In this document: positions 11,734-22,497 of the stretch, one piece after another | Layout of the letters: every line of letters starts with the position of its first letter | Position numbering within the stretch: the stretch's first letter is position 1 | Assembly (NCBI GenBank): GCA_037367355.1 | Contig: CM074695.1 | Span: 2,976,001 to 3,040,000, forward strand | Source: Neoscytalidium dimidiatum | Lineage: Eukaryota > Ascomycota > Dothideomycetes > Botryosphaeriales > Botryosphaeriaceae | Direction: 5' to 3' | Length of the DNA stretch: 64,000 nt | The notes under the pieces: generated by a model | Database searches by the model: none | What the model was told of the DNA's origin: nothing | The model's input: the letters and a program-made list of their open reading frames with translations, nothing else | Translations under genes and position numbers: made by a program

Positions 11734-14700
11734 TCACGACGTTCCTTCCGTACCCAACGGCGCATTTCCAGCGTTAACTTCCCACAACCTCATCGTCTGG
11801 CCATCCCTGGCCCGTTTCTTGCTCGGCTCCTTCTTCGTACTGCTTTCGGTCAACCTGATCATCGCCAAGCTAGACAGCGTGAAAGCTCGGACGAGCTCCT
11901 GCATGCGGCCCGTCTCTAAGAACACCTTCATCAAATCCTTGTTGTCCGGTGCCGCGATGGCCGTGGCAAGGTCCATGCAGCGGGTGATATTATCACGACC
12001 GACCATGTGCGCAGCACTGTGAAGGACGCTGTTATACGCAATGATGACCTCAGGAAGGTAAATGCGGCGGAGCGCGCGTAGCTGATTGGCTTCTTCGTCT
12101 ATTCAACCAAGTCAGTCTCTCCATCACAAAGCAAGGGTATAACGAGATCGGTTACCGTCGCAAGCGAACATGAAGACGTCGTTACTGATCAGAGGCTGGA
12201 TAGTCTCGCAGACGCTTTCCAACAGGCTTCGTATTTTGTTCTTCGGTGGCATGGGACCGCCGGTCGATTTAAGGCTGAGCATGTCGTTAACATTGTTGTG
12301 TTCAGAATGCTGAAGTTGCAGTTGGAAATCATACTTGATGAGCTCGGCTTCTTCGATTCGCCATTCGTCGAGCATCTTCATTGCCTGGACGAGCTGTTGG
12401 AGTTCGAAATAGAGTCTACTGTCATCCTTCAAGGTCGCCTTCAATTTTCTGGTTTCTTCAATCGTCTCTGGCGAAAGTGGAAGCCGCTGCTGAACAGTGG
12501 GCCTTACGTTTCGGGAGGAGCGGCGATGATTCGAGTGTCCTTCCACCGAGACAAAGGTATCGTCATCATCCTCCATAACATCGATGCCGCGGCCGAAGAT
12601 CGGCATCTCAGCTGTCTTCAGCTTCGAGACATGACGGTAGGGCAGCCGCTCGATAAGCTTGACCGCAGCCCCAATGCGGCCGGAGAGGAGGAAATATTTC
12701 ATGGACTCGGTCATGGCAGTGAAAGTCTGGTGCCATCTATCCGGAAGATGCATCCACCACTCGCAGCTGCGAATCACCATATCATCCTCTGGGCTGGCAT
12801 CATCTGGCAAGAATCCCTTCCGGATGCGTTTGCCGGGCCATTGTTGGTGCTTTGCAGATTCAAGGAATTCGTATTTGGGGATGAACTCGTCGCGCAGCGC
12901 CATGAAGTCAGCAACCGCGATGGCGTACTCAAATTGATGCTCAAGAACTTCGTTGAGATCAATATTGTATCGCTCCATGAGGCGAACCTGCAACTTCTGC
13001 TCTTCGAAGTTGCGGATGTCCGTAGAGGCGACTCCAAGTACCATCCAGGAACGTTCTTCAGAGAGCTGAGAAGCATAGAGCGGCACAAGATCGATCTTGC
13101 CTGCCATGCGAAGGAAATCGATGTAGCTGACCAGTACGTTCTCGTAGATGTCGCGATAGGGCGACTCATCCACTTCCAAACCGAAAGCCTTGTAGATAAG
13201 TAGCATGTGTGAGATAACTCTGATCGCATCGTAACTCTCCGCAAGCGTGAAGAACTGTTCAGCAGGTGAGTCGTAATTGGCGACCGGAAGTAATGCGGAC
13301 GGGGCCTTCTCATTTGCTTTTCTTGACAATGCAATTCCCAGATTCGTCGCAAGGTCTGGGAAACATTTTCCAATCAAGGCGCCCTGGATCATCTTCATGG
13401 GCTCCCGGCTCTCTTCTCTGGTAGGACCAAACTCTGCTAGGTAATCCACCACAAAGCCATTAGCAGCGGGAGAGCCGCTAGCCACTTCAAGCGTATTGGT
13501 CGGGGATGTAATGCGTGGCGTAGTCTGTGGTACACCTTCGGGGAACCTTTGCTGAAGGAATTGATCCCATTGGCTCAGCAGAATATTGTTCAATCGAACG
13601 TAAAGGTAGTCGTCCCAAGTCTTGCAGATGGGCTCTACAGATGCGATATCGCCCGCAAGCAGACCGTAGACGGCACGCTCGAACTCGTTCTGTCCAGCTT
13701 GCGCAGCAGCAAAACAAACCCGGCGCCAGAGTGATCCCACGTTTGCGCCACGCAGCGATGTTCGACGGTCCTGGTTATCGTATGACTTGCCTAAAGCAAC
13801 TGCCCGCCAGTGTTCGTTGTGTTCGTTGCACCAATCCCGAATATCCTGCCAGGGTTTGCCGCGTCTCATCATCTCCCACAGTGCTATCCAGACAGCTTTC
13901 TCATAGTCTTCGTCTGACTTCTCCAGAACACGAGCCTGGCGCGAGGGCGCATCCGGGTCCAGTTGGAAGGCCACAGGCTCGCCGGTGTCATCACGTCGGA
14001 CGTTGGCGAGGGCTCTCTCCGCGGACTTTTCGAAAGGGCGAAGTCGCTTTTCTTGCTTGAGTTTTAGTTTGGTGTCCAGCCAGCCTTGCGACCAGATCCC
14101 ACTGCCCCGGCCAGACTTCTCCTCCATAATGTCGGCAATCTCCTGGCCCGCCTCATCCGCAGTCTCTTCGAGCCACCGCAGAATGAGCTCCCTCTCTCGC
14201 GCGATGTCGTCTTCGAAAATGAAGCGATCCCAAACCTCGTCTTCCCGGGTGAACTTGTGCAAAGCAGGCATTCCTGCTAACGCCTTCCTCTTGCTGGCTC
14301 TAGGATCCGATCCCGGTTCATGCTGGTTGTGCTCGAGAAGTATTCGTAGTAATTCCCAAGTGGCAGCCTCCGACTGCCACTGCTTTAGTATGGCCCGAGT
14401 GTCAGAGCCGGGAGTGGGCTCATCGTCTTCGATGGATTGGACAATCTCCGATTCGCGCACACGCTCGAGACGTTTATTCGGCGCTCCTCGCGATTGCTGG
14501 GCCAGCTTCTTCCGGAGGATGCGCACATTGGCCTCGGCTTCTTTTTTAAGCTTGTGGACCAGATTCAAGGTAGCGTGGTGCTTCTGAACCGGAGTAACGT
14601 TCAAATCGGTGATGTCCTTTAGCCAGCTGTCCACGCTCTCAGCGAACTTCTCAACTTCCTTGCCAACGCGTTCAGCCATGGACCGCAGCGGATGAAGGTC

Positions 14701-14817
14701 CTCGTCATGGGGGCGGTAGGTAAGACGTAGGCTGGACTGGTTGGAAGCAACGCTGGCTTGCGAACTGCGGCGCGACCTCCGCCTGGACGCGGAAGACGGA
14801 CGCGTGATCGGGACCAT
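11734..14817 (-). CDS. Nucleoporin Nup84/Nup107
   Basis: Structural subunit of the Y-shaped Nup107-160/Nup84 complex of the nuclear pore, needed for pore assembly and mRNA export in studied fungi. Two exons, 14817-12156 and 12098-11734, join in phase (residues ...FACD/DEEANQLRALRRIY) to 1008 residues. The N-terminus is a short basic, Ser-rich tail; the rest is almost entirely helical, as expected for the Nup84_Nup100 fold (PF04121). Recognisable blocks include the region with WDDYLYVRLNNILLSQW and the C-terminal segment (FMFACDD, then RRIYLPEVIIAYNSVLH). The short second exon supplies the conserved C-terminus. Confidence 0.9.
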
Positions 14818-15277
14818 TGTGAACGTCGATAGCGCAATTAAGCGAGTGAACAGGAAGGATAGGAGAAGACCGTGGAAGGAAGCGTGGAGGGGACGGCGCG
14901 GGAGATGGCCCGACGGGAGTCTGGTCGCGGGTGCTCAGCAGCAAAACATGCGCGGCCAGAGCCACGAGCGGCGAGCTGCGAAACGCGACGACGTGCGGCT
15001 TTCGAGCTGCAATGCGCTAACCCACCTAAGGAATAGCGCGCTCTCGCACGTTTAAATTCTCTTCGCCCGCCCAGAACTCTGAAGGCCATCAATGTCTTTT
15101 AACTAAAGGAGATCATTAGAGTTGCGGTGCAAACGGATCAGTGTTCGTATCGTGCTTCAGATCTTCTGAGAGTAACGCGCCTTGTCTGCTTATTGCTCTA
15201 CCCTCATCGTGGGGGCATGGGAGTGGATTTAGGTATTACGGCGCGACATCTCTCATTGCTCTATCTCATGTTCCTAT
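14818..15277. promoter_or_regulatory. Nucleoporin promoter / CMC4 3' region
   Basis: 460 bp between the nucleoporin start codon and the CMC4 stop codon, both genes on the minus strand. No gene seen. Confidence 0.35.
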
Positions 15278-15737
15278 CTACTGCCCTTCGCTCCGTTGCT
15301 TCATCTTCAGCCTTGGGATATGTTAGCAGAGAGGTCGTAGCAGCCATTGAGAGGCCGAGTACCTGAGAAGATTGGGCTTGGGACAGCTCACGCAACTGGC
15401 TTCATCGCCGTTCCTCTGGTAGAAAGCGTTGCAGCACTCGTACAGCGCGTCGATCTGGGGAACGCGGTCAATTTCTCTGTTTGTGGACGCGTCACGGGAC
15501 CAGTGATACCTGCTTCTGGCACTTCTCCTCTTTGTAGCCCGTCTTCTGCAGGCAGTCTGTTCCTGCATCAGCGAAGGACCGATTGCTTCGCGCACCTTGG
15601 CGACGCACCTTGGATGGCGCATGCTCTGGGATGGCACGGCGGATTGGTCTTGAGATCCTGCTCCAGATTGCCCTGACGGTGATTTAGCAAATGGCATCAT
15701 GGCATGCACCCAACCACCTGATCTGCGGGTGTACCAT
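15278..15737 (-). CDS. CMC4-type twin-cysteine mitochondrial intermembrane-space protein
   Basis: Small CHCH-like protein related to yeast Cmc4, expected to be imported into the intermembrane space through the Mia40 oxidative pathway and linked to cytochrome oxidase assembly. Five exons on the minus strand: 15737-15735 (the ATG alone), 15672-15609, 15556-15510, 15454-15363 and 15311-15278. Introns are 62, 52, 55 and 51 bp, all GT...AG and in phase. The product has 79 residues with Cys at 14, 19, 24, 35, 45, 46, 59 and 62. Matches to yeast Cmc4 that I recognise are ACAIQDCL, the CC-x-x-FY-x-x-NG block and the C-terminal LKMKQR. The gene is invisible to simple frame searches because every exon is under 95 nt. 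Intron 4 has a textbook branch site (TGCTAACA). It diverges from the SUMO gene. Confidence 0.85.
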
Positions 15738-16332
15738 TTTTCGAAACGTGCTGATCGCTGTGCGTCAGGCGGCGCTTGGGCGAGAGGCGGGATATGTCCA
15801 GACGTGCACAGCAATGAGGCTCAATGGATGGAAGCAATTTGGAAGGCGCTGGAGCTGCTGGAAGCCGGCTGCGTGCCTGCCGCCTTCCTTTGCCTCTTTG
15901 CCCTGCGTGACGCAAGACTGCGCTTCCACGCCTTCTCTGCGCCATCGGCTCGGCTTTCCATCGACCACCCCACCGAACCCTACACCTTCATCTTCCCTCT
16001 CCCGCCAGCCCTGCCCTCGCTCCACCGAACAACCTCCACGCTCGCCTTTCGCTGCGTCGCCCCACGCGCTTCAATCGCCTGGTAAGCCCACGCCGTCTCT
16101 ATTATCTGCATACCTACAGCCTACAGCCTCCAGCTTGCTTCACCGCCGCCCGCGGCCCTCCCGCTCTTAATCACGTCGGCGCTGAAACAGAACCTGGGCT
16201 CGTACCTAATTCTAAGCGCCTCACGCCACTGCTGCCTTACCCTTCACACACATCGCTAATCATCCGCTTTCCAGACTTTCCACCTCTGCCTAGCACATCT
16301 GTTAGCAGCCTCTGCCGTCAACTTCTGCGAAA
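15738..16332. promoter_or_regulatory. Bidirectional promoter between CMC4 and SUMO
   Basis: 595 bp between two divergent start codons. The last 300 bp before SUMO are C/T-rich, as in many fungal leaders. Open frames here are low-complexity and look accidental. Confidence 0.4.
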
Positions 16333-16804
16333 ATGTCGGACAACGGTTCCCCGAAACAAGACAACCCGCAAAGCGAGCACCTGAACATCAAGGTGACGGA
16401 CAACAACAACGAAGTCTTCTTCAAGATCAAGCGGACCACCCAGCTCAAGAAGCTCATGGATGCGTTCTGTGAGCGCCAGGGCAAGTCCCCGGCCAGCGTC
16501 CGCTTCCTGTTCGACGGCCAGCGCGTGAACGCGACGGACAACCCCGAAACGGTGAGTGGCGCCCACTTCCGCGCCTGAAGTGCCGACCAGCCAAGTGAGC
16601 GCGTCGCGTCAACAACCATACCCGGGTCTCTGCGGCTATGACCGGGTAATGTGCCTGCTGCGCGGCCATTCCACTTGCTGTAATCTCTGGTTATGCTATT
16701 GCCAAGATGACTGTATACTGACACTCACTTGCTCTGTTCAGCTCGAGATGCAAGATGGTGACACCCTCGAAGTACACCAAGAGCAGATTGGAGGTGGCTG
16801 CTGA
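16333..16804 (+). CDS. SUMO (small ubiquitin-like modifier)
   Basis: Protein modifier conjugated to lysines by the E1/Ubc9/E3 cascade, mainly in the nucleus. Exons 16333-16551 and 16742-16804, phase 0 junction, give 93 residues. A flexible charged N-terminus (about 1-16) precedes the beta-grasp fold, with the signatures HLNIKV, KIKRTTQLKKLMDAFCERQG and VRFLFDGQRV. Exon 2 encodes the end of the fold (LEMQDGDTLEVHQEQIGGGC). The precursor must be trimmed by a Ulp protease after the double glycine; the tail beyond QIGG is just Gly-Cys. The 190-bp intron splits the fold between the NPET and LEMQDGD segments. Confidence 0.96.
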
Positions 16805-17574
16805 TCACGACTCCCCGTCACGGGCGCTGTGATGACTACTCAACTTGTCATACTCAAGCGCCCTTCACGAGAAACAAGGCGTTGTTCACGAGTACATGAC
16901 GCGGATCGATGGACGAAAACGACGGATATCCCACACACCTTTCGGCGACTTTCAGGCGGGGATGAGAGCATCTCTTGGGCGCTCTGGGCGTCACACCGGG
17001 TTTTCCACTTCCTTTTCCTTTTACTTTTTGGAGGGTTCTTGTGTATCTTAGTCGCGACTTTTGCTTGGCCGACAGCTACAGATATGAACATACAGGGCTC
17101 TCTTTGATTGCAAGTTCGCTCTGAACCCTCGCGTTGTGGCTTCATTGACTATCGTGGCAGTATATCCGCTTTTGACCCTCTTGTCCCGAGCCTATATTTT
17201 CTAGACAGCTGATGGCAATTGGGCTGCACGATCAAGACAGCCTACAAAAGTCACGTAAATCGTACGTCACGTGTATCGAACTTTAGTTTGTGCATCGTTT
17301 CACACTGCCCATGGTGGTCTGCACGGATCCAAAGCATGATCAGCCAATGACAGCAGCCGCATACCTACCCGCTCTCAGGTCCGCTCTGCATGCCTCGGAG
17401 ATCAGGTTTTTACGCATTTGAAACCTAGATTGACTCTTCATTTCTCGAGTCTCTTTGCTATACAAGCAACATTCACATGCAGAGGCAATAGAGTTTCCAA
17501 CGCAGATATCGACAGGGACATGCACCATCTCCCCCCTCCCAACAAAAGCCGCAGTTACAGAAACACCAACCTCC
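16805..17574. other. SUMO 3' region and CoA-ligase-like gene 3' region
   Basis: 770 bp between convergent 3' ends. It is less GC-rich than the neighbouring genes. Short frames present do not resemble protein-coding sequence. Confidence 0.35.
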
Positions 17575-19889
17575 TCAACTCCTCTCCCTCGCCAACTCCA
17601 CGCACTTGGCCGCCGCCTCGTCGAATCCGTCGTACGCGTACACCTTCAGCCCGCTCTCGGCCACGATCCTCTGGCCCTCGGCCTCGTTCGTGCCCCTCAG
17701 GCGCACCACGACGGGCACGCCCTTCTCCTCCAAGCCCAGCTCGCGGAACGCCAGCAGGATGCCGCGCGCGATCATGTCGCACAGGGTCAGGCCGCCGAAG
17801 ATGTTGACGAAGATGACGCGCACGCGGGCGTCCGCCAGCAGCAGCTCGAACGACCGCTTGACCGTCTCGGCCGTCGCCTTGCCGCCCGTGTCGAGGAAGT
17901 TGGCGGCGCGCCCGTGGTGCGGCGGCAGCGCCAGCGCGTCGACCGTGTTCATCGCGAGGCCGGCGCCGTTGACCAGCGTGCCGATGCCGTGCGCGGACGG
18001 GTCCGGCGCCGTCAGCCCGAGCTTGATGTACACGATGCCGGAGCTCTCGGCGGCGAGCTCCTGCGGGTCGATGGCGGCGGGCGACGTGTCGCGTTGGGCG
18101 TGCAGGGCGGCGTGGCGGTTCGTCGAGCGGAAGGCGGCGTCGTCGAAGGTGAAGGCCGGGTTGTAGATCAGGAGGCTGTCGGCGGAGGCGGCGACGGCGA
18201 CGTGCGTGGTCAGGGAGATGGCTTCGTACGTGTGGAAGAGCGTCCAGAGGGTTTTGAGGAGGTTGTGGGCGGAGGCTTTAGCGGCGGGCGGAGCGGCGTC
18301 GAGTTGCAGGTGCTCGAGGGCTCGCGTGAGGGTCTCGGGGGTGGGACCGGCGCGGTAGTCGAAGGGGATGTAGCGCGCCCGCGCGTAGATGTCGCGGGGG
18401 TGCGTGGAGGGCGAGACGACGAAGGCTGGGGAGCGGGCTGAGCGGTCGATGGTCATGCTGATGTAGCGGGAGTCTTCTCTCTCGTTGGGCTCGCGAGTGG
18501 TCTGGATGCCATGTTCGGAGAGGAGGGTGGAGGCTTGAGAGGCGTTGAGATGGAGACTGCGGTGCTGGAGGGCGGTGGTGGCGATGATTTTGGAGCGGAT
18601 GGATGTCGGGAGTCGTGGACGGTGAGATGTGTGGTAACCACGGCGTTGGTCGGCTGCATTGGACGCTGAAGATTGCTGCGTGGAGGCTGCTGAGTATAAT
18701 TTTTCTTGCTTTTATTCATCTTATTCCTCTCAGGCTTCTTACAATGTTTTGCACATTCCTGCCGCTCTCCGCGAGGAGGTCCTTCATCACATTTCCGAAT
18801 TTGGCAGGGTGGTCCACCATGACAGCGCCGGCATCCGCGAGGATCCTGGCTTTCGCTTCTGCCAAATTCTCTCCCGGGGCAGGCCAAGCACCTGCGTGAC
18901 CCATTACCCGATCTGGAGGAGCGAGCTTACCGCCGACAAGGGCAGCAATCGGCCTAAAACAACGTCAAAATGTTTCCAAATCTCGGCTGGGGATGTTTGA
19001 TTCACTTTGGCTTGGCAGCACGCTTCCTGTAATCCTTGATCCACTCAGCGGCTTCCTCTTCCGCGCGGCCGCCGACCTCTCCGACCACAATGATACCTTC
19101 GGTATCCGGATCATGCTCAAACACCTTCAGAGCGTCGACGAAGTTGGTGCCAGCAATGACGTCACCGCCCATGGAGATGCAGAGACTCTGGCCGAGTCCT
19201 GCACGAGTAAGTGAGGCAACGGTCTCATAGCTGAGAGTTCCAGATTTGGCGACGATGCCAACGTGACCGGGGGCAAAGCAAGGCAGCGGTTGGAACCCGA
19301 TTCGGCAGCGTCCGATTGCCGAGATGATACCTGGGGCGTTGGCGCCTACGAGTCTGGATTTGGACTGAGTGTTGAGCATCGAATGTATCTGTCCCCGGTT
19401 AGTATCGGCCCACGTTAACAGTCCACAGATACTTCTCTATACTCTCAGGATGTCATGCAAAGGGATATGCTCGGCCACGGCGACGATCAGAGGAATCTCA
19501 GCCTCAATGGCTTCCTCAATGGCAGCCGTCGCCTGGTGAGCGGCAACGTAGATGCCGGTAGCATCAGGCTTCAATTTCTCCTGGGCAGCTCGCACGCTTG
19601 GAAACACAGGGAGCCCTAGGTGCTCGCCTTCGCTTCCCGGCTTGACGCCGCCTACGATGTTGGTGCCCCATTCGAGGGACTCTTTAGCGTTGGCAGTGGC
19701 CTGGCGGCCGGTGAAACCCTGGAAGATGACTCGCGTGTGCCGGCCAATTTTCAGGTTTGGAATCGTGTCCTCGTAAGACGGTCTGGAAACTGTGGAAGAG
19801 AAGGCAGCACGCAGAGCAGGACTGCGCGTGATGCGTATACTCCGCGAGGAGGTACACGACGTCATGGACGAGAGGCGATGAGACAGCAT
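17575..19889 (-). CDS. Fused succinyl-CoA-ligase-like protein (alpha half plus degenerate beta half)
   Basis: Four exons on the minus strand: 19889-19443, 19388-19006, 18953-18743 and 18675-17575; phases fit, giving 713 residues. Residues 1-35 look like a mitochondrial presequence (Arg/Ser-rich, no acid residues). The alpha half follows: CoA-binding domain (FQGFTGRQAT, VGGVKPG), then the ligase domain with GEVGG and the phosphohistidine motif (MGHAGA). The second half matches the succinyl-CoA synthetase beta C-terminus (LVNGAGLAMNTVDAL, ANFLDTGGKAT, FVNIFGGLTLCDMIA). It lacks the first part of the ATP-grasp domain, including the Lys and Gly-rich loop, and the Mg-binding Asn and Asp of the beta chain appear replaced. 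Exon 4 begins with a low-homology linker. The protein therefore may not use a nucleotide in the usual way. The exon 3/4 acceptor is the least certain junction (CAG at 18676-18678 chosen for phase). Confidence 0.82.
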
Positions 19890-20560
19890 CGTGAACTGAG
19901 TAAGGACTGGGATCTGGCCTGTCTGCTCGTCTACGTCTACGACGCCCAGAAGTCAAAGAAATTAGCCACAATAAAATGTGGATGTGTTCTCTGCCGGAGC
20001 AGAGGAAAGACGAGGTCTATGGTCTATATGATGCGAAGCTGGACGGGAATACCGGGCTGGGAATAAGCCAGCTGGTGAAGAGGGCAGCGCCAAAAGCGAC
20101 ATCGGCCCTCGGGAATCGCGCAGTGCTCGCTGGCCGCCTGCCCCACCGGCGTGCGTAAGTCGTGGCCGAAGCCCCCCCCTTCCGTAGGGCGCCGTCCGGC
20201 TTCTGGCTGGGTTCCCCCACGCGGAGAAACCCCGGTGATCGCCGCTTGGTCGCGGAAGCTGCGCAAGCAACCCTCGAGAAGCAGGGCAGCGACAGCTATC
20301 AATAGCACGCCCTGCCTTAAAACCTCCCAAGCTCGTCTTCGAGACACCTGTACTCCCTACTCTCCCATCTCAAACTCTCCCATTGACACCTTTCGTCTGT
20401 ACATTGTTTCTCCCGCTTGCTTCCGCTCGTTCAGCTTCCTTCCAGTGCGCCTCTGACGCTCGCTTTTTTTCCCCGCTCTCGCACGCCCTTCCTGCTCTAC
20501 TTTTCTCAGGCCACCAACTCTCTCCAGAGCTTCCGGGCCTCCTTTCCCACACCTCACAAT
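19890..20560. promoter_or_regulatory. Bidirectional promoter between the CoA-ligase-like gene and the 20.6-kb gene
   Basis: 671 bp between divergent start codons. The part next to 20560 is C/T-rich and probably the transcribed leader of the rightward gene. No gene seen. Confidence 0.4.
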
Positions 20561-21238
20561 ATGTCGTCGGCCATCCCTTCAGCCGGTGAGCTCCACTTCC
20601 CTCAATGGTTCCCCACCGACAGCAGCGTCCACTAACACGCTCCACCCTCCACCGCAGAGCTCGAAGCCTCCCTCAGAGACCTCAAGGTCTCCACCTCAGC
20701 CAGCCCCTCGCCCTCGCACTCGCCCGCGCCCGGCACCAAGCCCTCGAAGAAGAAGCCCACCAAGAAGCACGACGCCATCGCCGACTCGTGGGAGGACGCG
20801 GCATCCGATTCGGACGGCGGCTCGGGCACCGAGACGGAGCCGGACAGCACCACCTCGCCCATCAACACCCTGCACAAGCACGCCTCGGAGGGCCCGCTGG
20901 CGCCGCCGCCGACGCCCGCGTCGCCGCAGTTCGACGGGCCGTACGGCAGCATCGACGCGCGCTTCGCTGGCGCCGGTGCTGGTGCCGCGTCGGCGAGCGG
21001 TGGTGGCGGCAGCGGCAGCGGCAGCGGTGCGCGCAGGCCCGAGAAGACGACGTCGGTCGCGGCGCGCATGATCGCCGCGGGGATCGGCAGCAGGGCGCCC
21101 AAGCGCACGGAGGAGGAGCGCGAGTACGATCGCGTCATGCGCGAGAAGGAGCGGAAGAGGCGCGAGAGGGAGAGGGAGGAGGCCGCCACCGCGAAGCAGA
21201 GGGAGGAGGATGCGAAGAAGGCGGTGTGGGACGACTAG
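20561..21238 (+). CDS. Conserved-looking small charged protein of unknown function
   Basis: Two exons: 20561-20585 (only 25 nt) and 20658-21238, phase 1 junction, giving 201 residues. The N-terminus (MSSAIPSAELEASLRDLKVS) leads into a Ser/Pro/Lys-rich stretch and an acidic patch (DSWEDAASDSD). A Gly/Ser/Ala-rich linker follows, then a basic helical end (ARMIAAGIGSRAPKRTEEER...) with repeated Arg/Glu/Lys and a terminal VWDD. That C-terminal block looks like a conserved coiled-coil or RNA/protein-binding tail, but I do not recognise a named family. There is no signal peptide or membrane segment. Codon use and phase-correct splicing support a real gene; function unknown. Confidence 0.75.
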
Positions 21239-22497
21239 AGCAGGGGGAGTTGGGTTCCGCTCTTCTCGTCTCACGTCGTTGTTGGCTGGGTGGGTGCTGT
21301 ATTGCTTGTTATGTGTATGGGATAAAGGTATGTATTCGTCTAAAACGACTCGGGATGGAGGGTTATCGTTCGGGCTTTTGGGATGCATTCATTTGGAGTC
21401 TGGGTGGCAATGGGTTCAATGTGAAAAGCACCGTGTAGTATCATGGTATGGATGGGGAAGAGTGAGAGGAGAGTGATGAATTAATCCTCATTGCTGTGTT
21501 TTAGACTGTTGAAGTTAAGCGTGCGTGCGATGCATAAAGTTAGACGCATGCGAATAGTGATCGACGAGCGTTTGAAAGAGGATCTACGTGTTTTCCACCA
21601 GCATACATCGGGGGTTGAGTCTATTAGCAGTGATATTTGGGAATAAGAGCCACGTCTATAGTGAGTTTACTAACCGGGGACCTCGTGGTAGGCGACCATT
21701 TCGAATAGGGTAAGGTTTACGGCGCTACGGGTTCTCCGAACAAGACCAGACGCGGAGAAGGGGATTCGAAGCGGACACCGACGGGGAACACGCAGAGATG
21801 CCGCAGGGGGCAAGACATGCAGTCATACGGGCGTCGTTGGGGCTCCCGTGCCGCATATGCATCATTTCGCGCATTGCAAGAGAGCGAAGCCGTCTAGGTA
21901 CAGGCCAAAGTCGAAGTTGTGTAGATTATGCAGGAGTTGTGCATGTTATGACTCGCTCTCTCGGCCTCCGTCCTCCCTGCTCACCCCGAGATCCAAGGCG
22001 GCAATAACCAACACCGCTGTGCCACCGCCAGACCACGCGGTCAACACGGCCCGACATCCAGTCAGCTGTCACCGTCAACTTTCCGCATTTAGGCAACCGA
22101 ATAAACAAGCCTCTCCGACACTCTGGCGCGACGCCGCTTACCGGGCGCTAGCAAGAATGACGAGGCTTATTCCCGCAAGGAGTCCAGTTGTAGCCTACAG
22201 TGCTAATTGTTGCGTATCCACCTGCTGCTGAATGATGTCGATCGGTCTGGTGTCCCCAGAGTAGGGGGTTGTATAAATATCTCGTAGGTTCCTGCAAAGA
22301 TGGATTCATCAGCAAACAGTTCTCTTTTCAAATCATCTTCCTTTACCTCATAAACAGCCTTACAGCCTTCTTCGATTCTCTTTTCAACCTACAATCTTCA
22401 TATTCGAACCACTCTTAGATCTCAACCTCAACCCCTTTTTATGCTCCGTTCCGAAGAAGGATACACCACATACTTCCTCTCCATCCACCGTCACAAC
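21239..22497. promoter_or_regulatory. Intergenic region with TATA box before the FAD monooxygenase
   Basis: 1.26 kb with no convincing gene. A TATA-like box (TATAAATAT) lies at about 22273-22281, some 220 bp before the monooxygenase start. C/T-rich leader sequence follows from about 22300. Confidence 0.45.

Noticed and set aside
17455..18441. 328-codon plus-strand frame over the CoA-ligase-like gene
   Set aside because: Low-complexity Val/Gly/Arg sequence opposite a gene with clear homology.
21700..21780. Possible tRNA-like stretch (GGGTTCTCCGAAC near 21730)
   Set aside because: No acceptor stem or anticodon arm could be folded by eye around it.
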